Positions 51,023 to 60,594 of a DNA stretch of 64,000 bases are shown piece by piece (position 1 is the stretch's first letter; each line of letters starts with the position of its first letter). Made by a program: the position numbers and the translations under genes. Below the pieces are notes generated by a model, which did no database searches, was not told the origin of the DNA, and worked only from the letters and a program-made list of their open reading frames with translations. Source of the stretch: Paenibacillus amylolyticus (GTDB taxonomy: Bacteria > Bacillota > Bacilli > Paenibacillales > Paenibacillaceae); assembly GCF_001570725.1 (NCBI RefSeq), contig NZ_BCNV01000001.1:1302001-1366000 (forward strand), given 5' to 3'.

Positions 51023-52843
51023 ATGAAGAAGCCAAACTGGAAGAGTTGGTTGCCACAGCGGCTCAGGTACCGTCTGTTCGGTGCATTTGTGTTGTTAATT
51101 CTCTTGCCGTTCAGTGCATTGAATGTCTACAATTATCAGCAGATTGAATCCTTGGTCGAGCAGAAAATCAGTGAACAGAGTCATGAACAGCTGGTGCAGA
51201 TGTACCGCTCTCTGGAGGATCAGATGAGTATCGCCTTCAAAACGCTCATTTTTCTGGAACAGGATTCTGCGGTAAGAAGTGTGCTCACCTCCCCGGACAA
51301 TCGTACTCCGCTTGAGAACAAGGCGCTGGTGGAAGAGAAGTTCAAGATGATCAATAACAGTTTCTTTCTATATAATCCTTCGGTGTACTTTACCTTGCTG
51401 GATTTTCATGATAGCGTTTACACTTCGTATTTGCCGAAAAAAGCACTGGCGTATGGCCCCTATCTGGAGCAATTCCGCGAGCGTCTTGGAGAAATAACGA
51501 TCCCAAAAGGGGGTGCAGATGCGCCCCCGCTTCAACCGGAAGAACTTTTCTATCGCTGGGATGCACGGGATACCAACCATGTGCTCAAGGAGTTATCCTC
51601 CAGCCCGTACCTGTTGTCGCTGTATGCCTACATGAAAGATAGCGGCGGCAAGCGCTACGGACTGGCTCGGATCAGCATTGATTACTCTTACTGGTTCCAA
51701 ACGATGCTGAAGGATTCACAGAGTAACCGGGAGTACTTTCTGATTACAGGTAGCGGGGAGACCATCGCCCGTTCATCCAAAACAGCTACGCTTTCCCCGG
51801 AAGTTACGCGTGAAATAGCTCTTCATCCGGCACAGGCGTATCTAACTGATCCAGCTTCGGATACGCTGATTAACTACGTGTACATTGAATCACTGGATTG
51901 GTATATGGTGAATCGCATTCCACTTTCCATTTTGTTTACAGAGATATCTGAGCTTAAGCAACGTTACTTTCTGACCTTTTTTGGCTTCACAGGCGCATTT
52001 GTGCTGATGGCTTTTATGATTTCGGCAACGTTCACACGCCCTTTGTCGCATCTGCAGAAACAGATGAAGGAGGTTGTCCGCAAAAACCTCAAGATTCGTA
52101 TTCCTGAGGGCCACAGCCGTGGAGAAGTACTGGAACTGACACGTACGTTTAATACGATGCTGGATGATGCCAATCAGATGATCAATAGGCTCAAGACGGA
52201 GGAACGCCAGAAGGAAGCGGTACATTTTCATATGCTCCTGGCTCAGATGAATCCGCACTTTCTCCTGAACACATTGAATACAATGAAATGGAGTGCGATC
52301 CGCAGCGGGAATGAAGAAATCTCAGAGATGTGTGTTTCCCTGGGAAAATTGCTGGAGGTCAGCTTGAATTCACAGGTCGAATTGGTTTACCTGAAGGATG
52401 AGATCGAACTGGTTCAAGCCTACCTTCATATCCAGCGGATTCGTTACCGCGATAGCTTCGAGGTGACTTGTGAATTTGACGATAAGCTGGAGTACGCACT
52501 GGTGCCCAAGCTGAGCTTGCAGCCACTGGTCGAGAACGCCATTCACCACGGTGTTGGACCACAGGAGCAGCTTGGTCAGATCCGTATCAGCATATATAGG
52601 CAAGACACAGGAACACTGATGCTGGAGGTGGCAGACAACGGAATCGGAATGGAGGAATCCCGGCGTCAGCAGGTAACCCGGACGCGTCCGGGAATCGGCC
52701 TATCCAACCTCAGGGAACGATTGCGGTTATTGTTCAAAGGTCAAAGTAAACTTGAAATAATGGATAATCAACCAGGGACATTAGTGAGGTTCAGCATTCC
52801 TTTTTTGTTGTCGACGCCTTACGTACAGAAGCGGTCTGACTAG
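51023..52843 (+). CDS. YesM-type sensor histidine kinase
   Basis: A 606-residue membrane kinase. TM1 is near residues 18-37 ('LFGAFVLLILLPFSAL'), an extracellular sensor domain follows to about 305, and TM2 is at about 312-333, followed by a HAMP domain. The HisKA_7TM-type His_kinase motif 'LLAQMNPHFLLNTLNTMKW' holds phospho-acceptor His412. The ATPase boxes are 'LVENAIHHGV' (N) and 'VADNGIGM' (G1). Such kinases sense extracellular sugars and pair with AraC-type response regulators. The start ATG follows GGAATG-type sequence. The next gene is the partner regulator, 72 bases on, after a perfect hairpin. Confidence 0.92.
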   Translation: MKKPNWKSWLPQRLRYRLFGAFVLLILLPFSALNVYNYQQIESLVEQKISEQSHEQLVQMYRSLEDQMSIAFKTLIFLEQDSAVRSVLTSPDNRTPLENKALVEEKFKMINNSFFLYNPSVYFTLLDFHDSVYTSYLPKKALAYGPYLEQFRERLGEITIPKGGADAPPLQPEELFYRWDARDTNHVLKELSSSPYLLSLYAYMKDSGGKRYGLARISIDYSYWFQTMLKDSQSNREYFLITGSGETIARSSKTATLSPEVTREIALHPAQAYLTDPASDTLINYVYIESLDWYMVNRIPLSILFTEISELKQRYFLTFFGFTGAFVLMAFMISATFTRPLSHLQKQMKEVVRKNLKIRIPEGHSRGEVLELTRTFNTMLDDANQMINRLKTEERQKEAVHFHMLLAQMNPHFLLNTLNTMKWSAIRSGNEEISEMCVSLGKLLEVSLNSQVELVYLKDEIELVQAYLHIQRIRYRDSFEVTCEFDDKLEYALVPKLSLQPLVENAIHHGVGPQEQLGQIRISIYRQDTGTLMLEVADNGIGMEESRRQQVTRTRPGIGLSNLRERLRLLFKGQSKLEIMDNQPGTLVRFSIPFLLSTPYVQKRSD

Positions 52844-52844
52844 A

Positions 52845-52886
52845 GACGTGTCTGAAAACTCGCGCTTCGGAGGTTTCAGACACGTC
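52845..52886 (+). promoter_or_regulatory. Perfect 13-bp hairpin between kinase and regulator genes
   Basis: GACGTGTCTGAAA (52845-52857) and TTTCAGACACGTC (52874-52886) pair without mismatch around a 16-base loop. No T run follows, so full termination is unlikely; it could set the expression ratio of kinase to regulator or protect an RNA end. Confidence 0.6.
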
Positions 52887-52915
52887 CCGGACGACTAGAG
52901 AGGGGAATCCTGAAC

Positions 52916-53767
52916 ATGTGGAAGGTATTGCTTGTAGAAGATGAGGTATTTGTACGGGAGTCGGTGCGAGAGATTATTTCCTGGGAAGAGCTGGGCTTCA
53001 CGGTCATCGGAGAATCCGGTAATGGGACCGAAGCGCTGGCGATGATCATACAGGACACACCGGATTTGGTGCTGACCGATATTGTCATGCCGGGTATGGA
53101 TGGTCTGGAATTACTCAAACAGACCCGTCAGGCCGGGTTAAAGACCAAGTTTGTGATGCTCACCTGTATGGGGGAGTTCGAATATGTGCGCCGTGCGATG
53201 GAATATGGGGCTTCGAATTATATTCTGAAGCTGTCCATGAGTGTGAATTCGCTGCGTGATACACTCCGTAAAGTTAGTGCGGAACTGGGAGCTTCGGCGG
53301 AAGTACGAACGGAGGCAGACCATCATGAAGTGCCATCTCCATCTCCGTTAATTACATCATCGCCTGCTTCGCCTAATTCTCTGACGGTCTCTTCAGCGCC
53401 CCCGCCTGAGACGGACCTTCCGTTCACACCTGTTCGTGAGCCGAATGTGAAGCATCCGGAGATTAGTAAAATTATTGAGTACATTGGACAGCATTACGAC
53501 CAGGACATTACCGTCAAATCCATGTCACGATATGTGATGATGGGCGAGAATTATGTGAGTGCTTTGTTCAAAAAGAAAACCGGTCATACCCTCATTCACT
53601 ACTTACACGGGGTACGGATGGAGAAAGCGGCTGAATACTTGCGCGAGACGGATCTTCCTGTACAGGAGATTGGTTACCGGGTAGGGTTCGGAAGCGATAA
53701 TTATTTCATCAAAATATTCAAGCGTTGGACCGGTTGCACGCCCAGCCAGTATCGCCATCGCTCGTGA
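52916..53767 (+). CDS. YesN-type response regulator (REC plus AraC)
   Basis: A 283-residue regulator. The receiver domain spans residues 1-120 with acidic pocket 'VEDE', phospho-acceptor Asp55 in 'VLTDIVMPGMDG' and the conserved lysine in 'NYILKLSMS'. A Pro/Ser-rich linker (about 130-175) joins it to a two-HTH AraC domain ('MSRYVMMGENYVSALFKKKT', 'VQEIGYRVGFGSDNYFIKIF'). It is expected to activate the downstream sugar transporter genes when phosphorylated by the kinase at 51023. Confidence 0.93.
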   Translation: MWKVLLVEDEVFVRESVREIISWEELGFTVIGESGNGTEALAMIIQDTPDLVLTDIVMPGMDGLELLKQTRQAGLKTKFVMLTCMGEFEYVRRAMEYGASNYILKLSMSVNSLRDTLRKVSAELGASAEVRTEADHHEVPSPSPLITSSPASPNSLTVSSAPPPETDLPFTPVREPNVKHPEISKIIEYIGQHYDQDITVKSMSRYVMMGENYVSALFKKKTGHTLIHYLHGVRMEKAAEYLRETDLPVQEIGYRVGFGSDNYFIKIFKRWTGCTPSQYRHRS

Positions 53768-53935
53768 CTCACAGGATGAGTAGAAGGAATATGTGTATTG
53801 AGTGCTCAGTCAAGCACAAGTAAATCCGTATTTTTGTTCAATTCGAATCATGGATATGTATCTTATGAACCCAGCAAGGTCCCTGCTACGATGTAACGGA
53901 AGGTACACTTCAATTCAGGGAGGTCATGTGACCAG

Positions 53936-55252
53936 ATGAGAATCAAAAAAGGATTAACGGGATTAATCGTAGGTGCGCTGATGCTGGGCTTGCTTGCCGG
54001 CTGTGTAGGTAAAAATGAAACGAACGGTGGAGATAACGGAGGTGGAGCGGCAGGTGGAAAAGTGAAGCTCACCATGTGGGGCGCGGTACCGCCCGAGAAT
54101 GGTCCACAGGAAGTGGTGGATACCTGGAATGCGGAGCATCCTGATATTCAGGTGGAATATGTGCGGTTTGTGAATGACGATGATGGCAACCTGAAGCTGG
54201 ATACGGCGCTGTCCACGGGGCAGAACGTTGATTTATATGTCAACTACACCCTCACGAATCTGGATAAACGTATCAAGGGTGGAACAGCACTGGATCTGGG
54301 CGAGTTCACCGACTACAACATTGATGAGAAAATGGGTGAAGATGCGGCTTCCTGGAAAGTGGACGGCAAATATTACGGGATGCCGACCAAGAAAAATGCT
54401 GCCTTCTTCGCTTTAAATATGAAAGCGCTTGATCAGGCCGGACTGAGTGTACCAACAGCCTGGACATGGGATGAAGCCCGTGAATATGCACTCAAGCTGA
54501 AGGCTGCTGGCTTCAAATACGGATTGGTGCAGCATACCGCTTCCTATGTAGATCCGCTTGATTCCGTTCTGGTGAAGAACGGCTATGTTAAGGCAGACGG
54601 TACTTCCAACCTCGATGATCCACTCGTTACCAAATGGCTGGAGACGTTGAACGGAATGATGAAGGAGGATGCAACGACCCCTCCACTCGGGGAGCAGCTG
54701 ACTTCTAAAATGCCGGTGGAGAACATGTTCCTTGGCAGTGAGTCTGCCATGATCAACATTGGCGAATGGCTGATCCGTACATCGAACAACATGACCGAGT
54801 TCCCTCGGGATTGGAAAATCGCTTTTGCCCCTGTACCGAGACTGGCTGAACAGGAAGCAGATATGGTGAAGAGCGGAGGACTGGGTGACTTTATCGCGAT
54901 TAATTCCAAGTCGAAAAATAAAGAAGCTGCATGGGAGTTCCTGAAATGGTACGCCGATGGGGGTATGATGCCAATGGCTGCGGGTGGACGTCTGCCTTCC
55001 TCGAATGCGGTCGATCAACAGACTGCTATTGATCATCTGCTCGGTGATTATGCCGATTCCTATGATAAAGAGTCACTGGAATTTGTGTTGTATGGTGACG
55101 AGACACCTACGTTTGTCCGCAGCATTGCACAAGAGGTGGTCGATCTGCGTGCACAGGAGTATGAAAAGTTCTTCCTTGGTAACCAGACTGCAGAAATTAC
55201 GGTACAGAACATGGTCAAACGCCATAATGACTGGCTGAAGCAGAATCAATAG
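53936..55252 (+). CDS. Sugar ABC transporter substrate-binding lipoprotein
   Basis: A 438-residue extracellular solute-binding protein of family 1. The lipoprotein signal 'LMLGLLAGC' gives Cys23, followed by a Gly/Asn-rich linker, and the mature domain begins 'VKLTMWGAVPPENGPQEVVD'. Later features 'AAWEFLKWYADGGMMPMAAG' are typical of this family. It delivers an oligosaccharide to the two permeases at 55519 and 56419. GGGAGGTC lies before the ATG. An intrinsic terminator follows, which would raise its level over the permeases. Confidence 0.92.
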   Translation: MRIKKGLTGLIVGALMLGLLAGCVGKNETNGGDNGGGAAGGKVKLTMWGAVPPENGPQEVVDTWNAEHPDIQVEYVRFVNDDDGNLKLDTALSTGQNVDLYVNYTLTNLDKRIKGGTALDLGEFTDYNIDEKMGEDAASWKVDGKYYGMPTKKNAAFFALNMKALDQAGLSVPTAWTWDEAREYALKLKAAGFKYGLVQHTASYVDPLDSVLVKNGYVKADGTSNLDDPLVTKWLETLNGMMKEDATTPPLGEQLTSKMPVENMFLGSESAMINIGEWLIRTSNNMTEFPRDWKIAFAPVPRLAEQEADMVKSGGLGDFIAINSKSKNKEAAWEFLKWYADGGMMPMAAGGRLPSSNAVDQQTAIDHLLGDYADSYDKESLEFVLYGDETPTFVRSIAQEVVDLRAQEYEKFFLGNQTAEITVQNMVKRHNDWLKQNQ

Positions 55253-55276
55253 AATGCAAAAGCGATGAGTCCAAAG

Positions 55277-55300
55277 GCCGTCCCCAATGGGACGGTTTTT
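55277..55300 (+). terminator. Terminator after the binding protein
   Basis: CCGTCCC (55277-55283) pairs with GGGACGG (55288-55294) around CAAT, then five T. Probably partial, with read-through into the permease genes. The next 220 bases hold no gene. Confidence 0.85.
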
Positions 55301-55518
55301 CTATATAAGCAATAGAACAATAGAGCATTAGATGTATGGCATTAGCTAGGGCTTTCCGGGCTAAAGGAAATAGAACAATTCCATGTTGCTTCCCTCCCCA
55401 AAGGCAATGCCGAAATGCATATATCTGTGATATCAGGTACAGGGTTATGTTCCTTAAATGTTAGAGGACATCTTGTTATGCTTAATTCCAGAACAGATGT
55501 TAAGGAGTGGGGGAGCAT

Positions 55519-56400
55519 ATGCATAAATCCTGGATGAAACGGCAGAGCAGGCTCGGGTATCTGTTTATTGGGCCCAATATGATTGGCGTGCTGTTGTTTT
55601 TTATTATACCGGCTGTCTATTCGTTCTATCTCATGTTCACCGATTATAAATTCATGAGCCCGGAGACGAATTTCGTCGGGCTGGACAATATCCGCCGAAT
55701 GTTGAATGATGATCTGTTTGGCGTGGCGCTACGAAATACATTTGTCTTTCTGTTAGCTGTTCCGGTATCAATGGGGTTGGCATTTATCGTGGCTGTAGCG
55801 CTGAACAAGTCCGTGTACTGGCAAAAAACGCTGCGTGCCCTCTATTTCATGCCCTATATCACCAGCGGTGTTGCCATCGCCTTTGTCTGGATGCTGCTGT
55901 TCCAGCCAACGTCGGGGCCGATTAACGGTTTCTTGCGCGGGATCGGTATTACGAATCCACCCGGCTGGTTATCGACAACGGAGTGGTCCATGTATGCGAT
56001 TGATATCATCTGGATCTGGTTCATGCTGGGTTACAACATGATTATTTATCTGGCAGCTTTGCAGGAAATCCCGGAGGAATTGGTTGAGGCTGCACGTATT
56101 GATGGAGCCCGTCCCTGGCAGACGATACGCCAAGTAATCTGGCCGCTTGTAAGCCCGACTACCTTTTTGCTGCTGATTACAGGGCTGATTATGACCATCA
56201 AGAACTTTGGTATCATTCAGGCGATTACCCAGGGTGGGCCAGGGAACAGCACAACCGTGCTGTCGCTCTTTATTTATCAAAATGCCTTCCGATATTACGA
56301 GATGGGATACGCTGCCGCCATTAGCTGGGCGCTCTTTGCCATCATCATGATCTTCACTGTATTGCAGTGGCTCGGTCAGAAACGTTGGGTTCACTATTAA
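55519..56400 (+). CDS. Sugar ABC transporter permease 1
   Basis: A 293-residue inner-membrane permease with six hydrophobic segments, starting with 'FIGPNMIGVLLFFIIPAVYS'. The EAA loop contacting the ATPase is 'EIPEELVEAARIDGARPWQT'. It resembles MalF/UgpA/LplB-type permeases of family 1 sugar transporters. ATG 55519 is chosen over GTG 55507 for spacing. The ATPase subunit is not in the window; Paenibacillus often uses a shared MsmX-type ATPase. Confidence 0.92.
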   Translation: MHKSWMKRQSRLGYLFIGPNMIGVLLFFIIPAVYSFYLMFTDYKFMSPETNFVGLDNIRRMLNDDLFGVALRNTFVFLLAVPVSMGLAFIVAVALNKSVYWQKTLRALYFMPYITSGVAIAFVWMLLFQPTSGPINGFLRGIGITNPPGWLSTTEWSMYAIDIIWIWFMLGYNMIIYLAALQEIPEELVEAARIDGARPWQTIRQVIWPLVSPTTFLLLITGLIMTIKNFGIIQAITQGGPGNSTTVLSLFIYQNAFRYYEMGYAAAISWALFAIIMIFTVLQWLGQKRWVHY

Positions 56401-56418
56401 GGAGGGGAGGGAATCGTT

Positions 56419-57309
56419 ATGGAGAAACCAATTGCCACGAACGCGAAGCCCACAGCTCCGCAATCACCTAAAGTTCGCATGGAGTCCTTGACGCAGATTC
56501 GGAGAATCATACTGACGCTTCTTATGGCCGGTTTTGCCTTACTGATGATTATGCCGTTCATCTGGATGATCAGCACGTCGTTCAAATCTCCTGCGGACGT
56601 ATTCACCTATCCCATCCAGTGGATACCCTCCAGCCTGAACTGGGAGCACCACATTAAGGTCTGGAGCGGAGCGGATACCTTTGCGACGTATTATCTGAAC
56701 TCGTTGAAAATATCGCTAATTAGCACGGTCGGAGCTGTATTTCTCTCAGCTTTTGCAGCCTATGGCTTCGCACGGATTCAATTCAAAGGTCGGGAGACAC
56801 TGTTCCTGATCTATCTCTCGATGATGATGGTGCCGCCACAGGTGCTTTTTGTACCCAAGTTTCTGATGTTTGAGTGGGTCGGCATATATAATACGCATTG
56901 GGCCTTGATCCTGCCTGGAATGTTCACAATCTTTGGGGTGTTTATGCTGCGACAGTTCTTCCTGTCGGTGCCATCGGAGATCTCGGAAGCGGCGTTCATC
57001 GACGGTGCTGGACACCTGCGTATATTCTTCAGGCTGATACTGCCACTGGCGAAGCCTGCGCTGGCTACACTAGCGATCATAGACTTCTCCTGGCATTGGA
57101 ATGATTATGAGAACGCGCTCGTGTTCCTGATCGACAAAGACCTGTACACCGTACCGCTCGGATTGCAGAACTTTATTCTGGAGAACAATGTGGACTACAA
57201 TGGCATGATGGCCGCTGCCACGGCAGGCATTATTCCGATGATTATCGTTTTTCTGGTGGGACAGCATTACATTATCCAGGGCGTGGCTGGAAGTGCAGTG
57301 AAGGGTTAA
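56419..57309 (+). CDS. Sugar ABC transporter permease 2
   Basis: A 296-residue partner permease of the MalG/UgpE type: an N-terminal cytoplasmic arm, six hydrophobic segments ('LLMAGFALLMIMPFIWMIST' first) and the EAA loop 'VPSEISEAAFIDGAGHLRIF'. It starts 18 bases after permease 1 behind GGAGGGGAGGG, so the two are made together. The transported sugar is unknown; the nearby cellulase and FAD oxidoreductase suggest plant-derived glycans. Confidence 0.92.
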   Translation: MEKPIATNAKPTAPQSPKVRMESLTQIRRIILTLLMAGFALLMIMPFIWMISTSFKSPADVFTYPIQWIPSSLNWEHHIKVWSGADTFATYYLNSLKISLISTVGAVFLSAFAAYGFARIQFKGRETLFLIYLSMMMVPPQVLFVPKFLMFEWVGIYNTHWALILPGMFTIFGVFMLRQFFLSVPSEISEAAFIDGAGHLRIFFRLILPLAKPALATLAIIDFSWHWNDYENALVFLIDKDLYTVPLGLQNFILENNVDYNGMMAAATAGIIPMIIVFLVGQHYIIQGVAGSAVKG

Positions 57310-57437
57310 AGCTGCTATCACTGTGATCCTATAATATTACCCTTTTGCTGAACGAGGAGATTTTCGCGGCAGAAGGGTTTTCTGTTGAAAGGGAGAATTA
57401 ATCCATGATCAGAGTTTATCCATTGGAGGAGATTTTT

Positions 57438-57914
57438 ATGGAAATGAAAGTCATTACATTGCCCGCTTTTCACGTTGTAGGATACTTAATCGAAGCGACT
57501 GTAGAAGAGTTCGAATCGGGGCTGGGCAAGAGCCACTATCATAAGCTTGTTGAGAGAAAAGATGAAATTCAACATCGAAAAAATGATAATGTCATGTTGA
57601 TGCAGATGTACCCGATCAATGAAGATTTCAACGCAAAGACTGATAAATTTACACATCTATTGGGATATGAAGTAACTAGTTTGGAGAATGTCCCATCCGA
57701 GATGATAAGTCATGACGTCCCTGACAGCCAATATGTGACGTGCACGCATCGAGGAGTTGAGTCAGAGATTGGTGATACATACGATTATGTCTATGGACAG
57801 TGGATCTGTGAGAACGGACATGAACCCAAAGACTATGATTTTGAAATTTGGGATGAGCGTTATCAACCGGAAAGTGCCAGCAATGAGATTGATATATATG
57901 TAGCTTTGCAGTGA
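57438..57914 (+). CDS. GyrI-like effector-binding domain protein
   Basis: A 158-residue stand-alone GyrI/AraC effector-binding protein: 'VITLPAFHVVGYLIEATVEE' opening strand and 'DSQYVTCTHRGVESEIGDTY' central motif, ending 'EIDIYVALQ'. Relatives bind hydrophobic small molecules or hydrolyse cyclopropane compounds. GGAGGAG sets the ATG at 57438 rather than 57405. Single gene. Confidence 0.86.
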   Translation: MEMKVITLPAFHVVGYLIEATVEEFESGLGKSHYHKLVERKDEIQHRKNDNVMLMQMYPINEDFNAKTDKFTHLLGYEVTSLENVPSEMISHDVPDSQYVTCTHRGVESEIGDTYDYVYGQWICENGHEPKDYDFEIWDERYQPESASNEIDIYVALQ

Positions 57915-57956
57915 TTTTATCGGGATTCATGGGACACTTTTAAATGAAGGAAGAGG

Positions 57957-58439
57957 ATGTTGTTGAAGCTGAGTATAGTCATATTTATTGTTTTTGTATT
58001 GTGTGGTATTTCCTCGTTCTTTCTAACCTTTTTTCCTAGTTGGATCTTTTTAAATTTGATTGGAGTAGTATTTGGAGTATTTGCACTTGGTATGGGGTTG
58101 TTTCATGGCATGAAGCAAATAATAAACATCGTAAAACGAATATCTTTCAAGTGCTGTTGCATTATTTTTGGTATCAGCTTGATATTACTTTTTGCTCCTA
58201 AGACAGTGTCGGGTATCCAGGATATAGGTCCTTATCTCTCCCAAGATTATGAAACAATAACAGGTAAACCGAACTATATAGGGTCCATGGGCAGGAAATG
58301 GAGGGAACAAACCATCGAAATAAATCAAATGGAATTGATTAACACTCGGGATATTGCCTGGAAAGATCGTGATAAAACGCTGGAAATAAAGTATCTGCCC
58401 AGAACCAAATATGTTATGAGTATTAGAGCAGTTGAGTAA
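57957..58439 (+). CDS. Membrane protein of unknown function
   Basis: A 160-residue protein with three hydrophobic helices in the first 85 residues ('LSIVIFIVFVLCGISSFFL', 'FLNLIGVVFGVFALGMGLF', 'CIIFGISLILLFAP') and a soluble C-terminal 75 residues containing 'GPYLSQDYETITGKPNYIG'. Not recognised. GAAGGAAGAGG precedes the ATG. Confidence 0.72.
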   Translation: MLLKLSIVIFIVFVLCGISSFFLTFFPSWIFLNLIGVVFGVFALGMGLFHGMKQIINIVKRISFKCCCIIFGISLILLFAPKTVSGIQDIGPYLSQDYETITGKPNYIGSMGRKWREQTIEINQMELINTRDIAWKDRDKTLEIKYLPRTKYVMSIRAVE

Positions 58440-58576
58440 TCGATATATTTTGAAAATCTCTGAGTCTAATCTGAACGATCAATTCTTTCCCCAATACAAT
58501 AGTTCAAACTTCGTATATAATATAAAATCATATGATTCTATATGACTACATAACTATCGCGAGGTGCACTAGACTT

Positions 58577-59125
58577 ATGCCAACCATCTATGACTTTACC
58601 GTAACCAGAACCAGTGGAGAGCGTTTCCCACTCTATCAATATGAAGGAAAGCCTGTGCTCATCGTAAACACGGCAAGTAAATGTAAATATACGCACCAGT
58701 TCGATGACATGCAGAAACTGTATGACCAGTACAAGGATCAAGGGCTTCAGATTATTGGTTTCCCGTGCAACCAGTTTGCAGAGCAGGAGCCAGGAAGCAG
58801 TTCGGAAGCAGAATCCTTCTGTCAGATTAACTATGGTGTGAAATTTCCGATGTTCTCCAAACTGGATGTGAATGGAGAGGCGGCACACCCACTCTACGAC
58901 TTTTTGAAAAGATCAGGTCCTTTTGCTGGCTTTGATGAGACAGATATACAGGCTAAACTATTAAAATTGATGGTGGCCGATAAAGCACCAGAATGGTTAC
59001 ATGGAGATGCGATCAAATGGAATTTCACGAAATTCCTCATTGATGCAGAGGGTCGGGTGGTCAGACGCTTCGAACCGATCGACTCCATCGACGAGATTCA
59101 AGAAAGTATTAAACAGCTTCTATAA
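58577..59125 (+). CDS. Glutathione peroxidase family thiol peroxidase
   Basis: A 182-residue GPx-fold peroxidase of the bacterial Cys type: 'VLIVNTASKCKYTHQFDDMQ' holds the peroxidatic cysteine, 'GFPCNQFAEQEPGS' the second cysteine and Gln, and 'IKWNFTKFLIDAEGRVVRRF' the catalytic Trp/Asn. It reduces peroxides, probably with thioredoxin or bacillithiol as donor because Bacillota lack glutathione. ATG 58577 gives the family's normal N-terminus. Confidence 0.92.
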   Translation: MPTIYDFTVTRTSGERFPLYQYEGKPVLIVNTASKCKYTHQFDDMQKLYDQYKDQGLQIIGFPCNQFAEQEPGSSSEAESFCQINYGVKFPMFSKLDVNGEAAHPLYDFLKRSGPFAGFDETDIQAKLLKLMVADKAPEWLHGDAIKWNFTKFLIDAEGRVVRRFEPIDSIDEIQESIKQLL

Positions 59126-59195
59126 TTTCACTTTCATATATCCTATAGGGGCATGACCGAGTCATTTCCCTCTCCCGAACAGGAGGTGCATGAAT

Positions 59196-60053
59196 GTGCC
59201 GAGTATGATGCAATTTAGTGCTCCACTGGAGTATAGCTACCGTTCCACCAGTACGTATAACCCGGGCAAGTCAGATGGATTCCATTCACATCCACACTAT
59301 GAGATTTATTATTTTCATGCTGGAGAATGTACCTATATCATAGGAGACCGGGTATACAACCTGGAGCCGGGTGATCTGGTGCTGATGCATGGCTTGACTC
59401 TTCATCGACCGCATCCGAAACCCGGCAGTGCTTATGAGCGAAGCACACTGCATTTTGATCCGTCTGCCATTCGCAGCAACCTGCATCCGGACCGCATGGT
59501 TGAAGTACTGAAGCCATTTGAAGAACTCAGAAATTGCCGAGTCAATCTGACAGGAGAGACCCGCTCTGAATTCGAAGCGCTATTGCATGATCTTCATCGA
59601 CTGTCTCAAAGTCAGACCAGTTACAGACAGGAGCGCATGAATGTGCGGTTGTGTGATCTGTTGTATTTTGTAGCAGAGATCTGCCAGGGCAATGTGGAAG
59701 AACACCTTCCTTCATCGGAGAGGGAGCGGCATATACAGCACATTATCCGTTATGTGGATACGCACTATATGAAGGATATTGGTCTGGATGATTTGGCACT
59801 GGAATTACATCTGTCGAAGCCATATCTGGCAGGCATGTTCAAGGAAATGACAGGGCTGACGATATTCAAATATCTGTATGACCGTCGCATCAATCAGGCG
59901 AAGCTGTTGTTTCAGTTCCAGCCGGAAATCACCGTGACAGAAGCGAGTCGATTGTCCGGTTTCAAACGCCTTTCGCATTTTAGCCGGATGTTCAAACAAA
60001 GTGTCGGATGTTCGCCTGATCTGTATCGTTCCCAATTGCATCGCCAAACATAG
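59196..60053 (+). CDS. AraC-family regulator with cupin sensor
   Basis: A 285-residue regulator: cupin domain with 'HSHPHYEIYYFHAGECTYII' and 'NLEPGDLVLMHGLTLHRPHP' histidines, then two HTH motifs ('IGLDDLALELHLSKPYLAGM', 'TVTEASRLSGFKRLSHFSRM'). The first is an imperfect AraC box, the second typical. GTG 59196 fits the AGGAGG (59181-59186) spacing; ATG 59190 is only three bases from it. The target is unknown. Confidence 0.88.
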   Translation: MPSMMQFSAPLEYSYRSTSTYNPGKSDGFHSHPHYEIYYFHAGECTYIIGDRVYNLEPGDLVLMHGLTLHRPHPKPGSAYERSTLHFDPSAIRSNLHPDRMVEVLKPFEELRNCRVNLTGETRSEFEALLHDLHRLSQSQTSYRQERMNVRLCDLLYFVAEICQGNVEEHLPSSERERHIQHIIRYVDTHYMKDIGLDDLALELHLSKPYLAGMFKEMTGLTIFKYLYDRRINQAKLLFQFQPEITVTEASRLSGFKRLSHFSRMFKQSVGCSPDLYRSQLHRQT

Positions 60054-60064
60054 AAGTCTTCTGT

Positions 60065-60097
60065 GAGCTGACCAGCTTGTCTGGTTGGCTTTTTTTG
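60065..60097 (+). terminator. Intrinsic terminator after the AraC gene
   Basis: GAGCTGACCAG and CTGGTTGGCT pair around CTTGT, then seven T. Confidence 0.8.
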
Positions 60098-60190
60098 TTG
60101 ATTTTCTTTCAGGAAATGCACATCACCTTGTTTAGAGGACAGGCAGAACAGGTAAAGAAAGGGTAATGAAACCAGAGGAGGCGATCATGA

Positions 60191-60445
60191 ATGAAAGAGC
60201 GCACACCGGATCAGAATAACAGCGATACCCGTCAGGAACGATCCCATGACAATCCCGAACAATATGAGACGGAGCAAGAAAGTTTGCTTGACCGACATGA
60301 AGAAGAACAGACTGTAGATCCAATTCCGATGGAAGATCTGAATATGGAGGCTCAGGAAGAGAAGAATAAAGATCAGACGAAAAGCAACTCGTCTACCGAA
60401 GAGAAATACCGGGCGGATTATCGCAAAAAGGCGAGCGAAGGATAA
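60191..60445 (+). CDS. Small acidic, probably disordered protein
   Basis: An 84-residue highly charged protein ('MKERTPDQNNSDTRQERSHD' start, Glu/Gln-rich) with no hydrophobic core. Function unknown. AGGAGG is 10-14 bases upstream; ATG 60187 is out of frame. Length and composition fit small Paenibacillus hypothetical proteins. Confidence 0.65.
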   Translation: MKERTPDQNNSDTRQERSHDNPEQYETEQESLLDRHEEEQTVDPIPMEDLNMEAQEEKNKDQTKSNSSTEEKYRADYRKKASEG

Positions 60446-60594
60446 TTCCAATTGCTGTTTTGCGCAATTAGGTTGAAGTATTTTTCGGTGAATGTATATT
60501 TAGTGAAAATAAAATAGTTTGTTGACTAATGTATGTTACTATATTATAGTTACTATGTTGGCAAATGAAAAACAATTTTGGGAGGCGAATAATA

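Noticed and set aside
54413..55036. 207-residue minus-strand frame in the binding-protein gene
   Set aside because: Shadow of the sugar-binding lipoprotein gene with no supporting signals.
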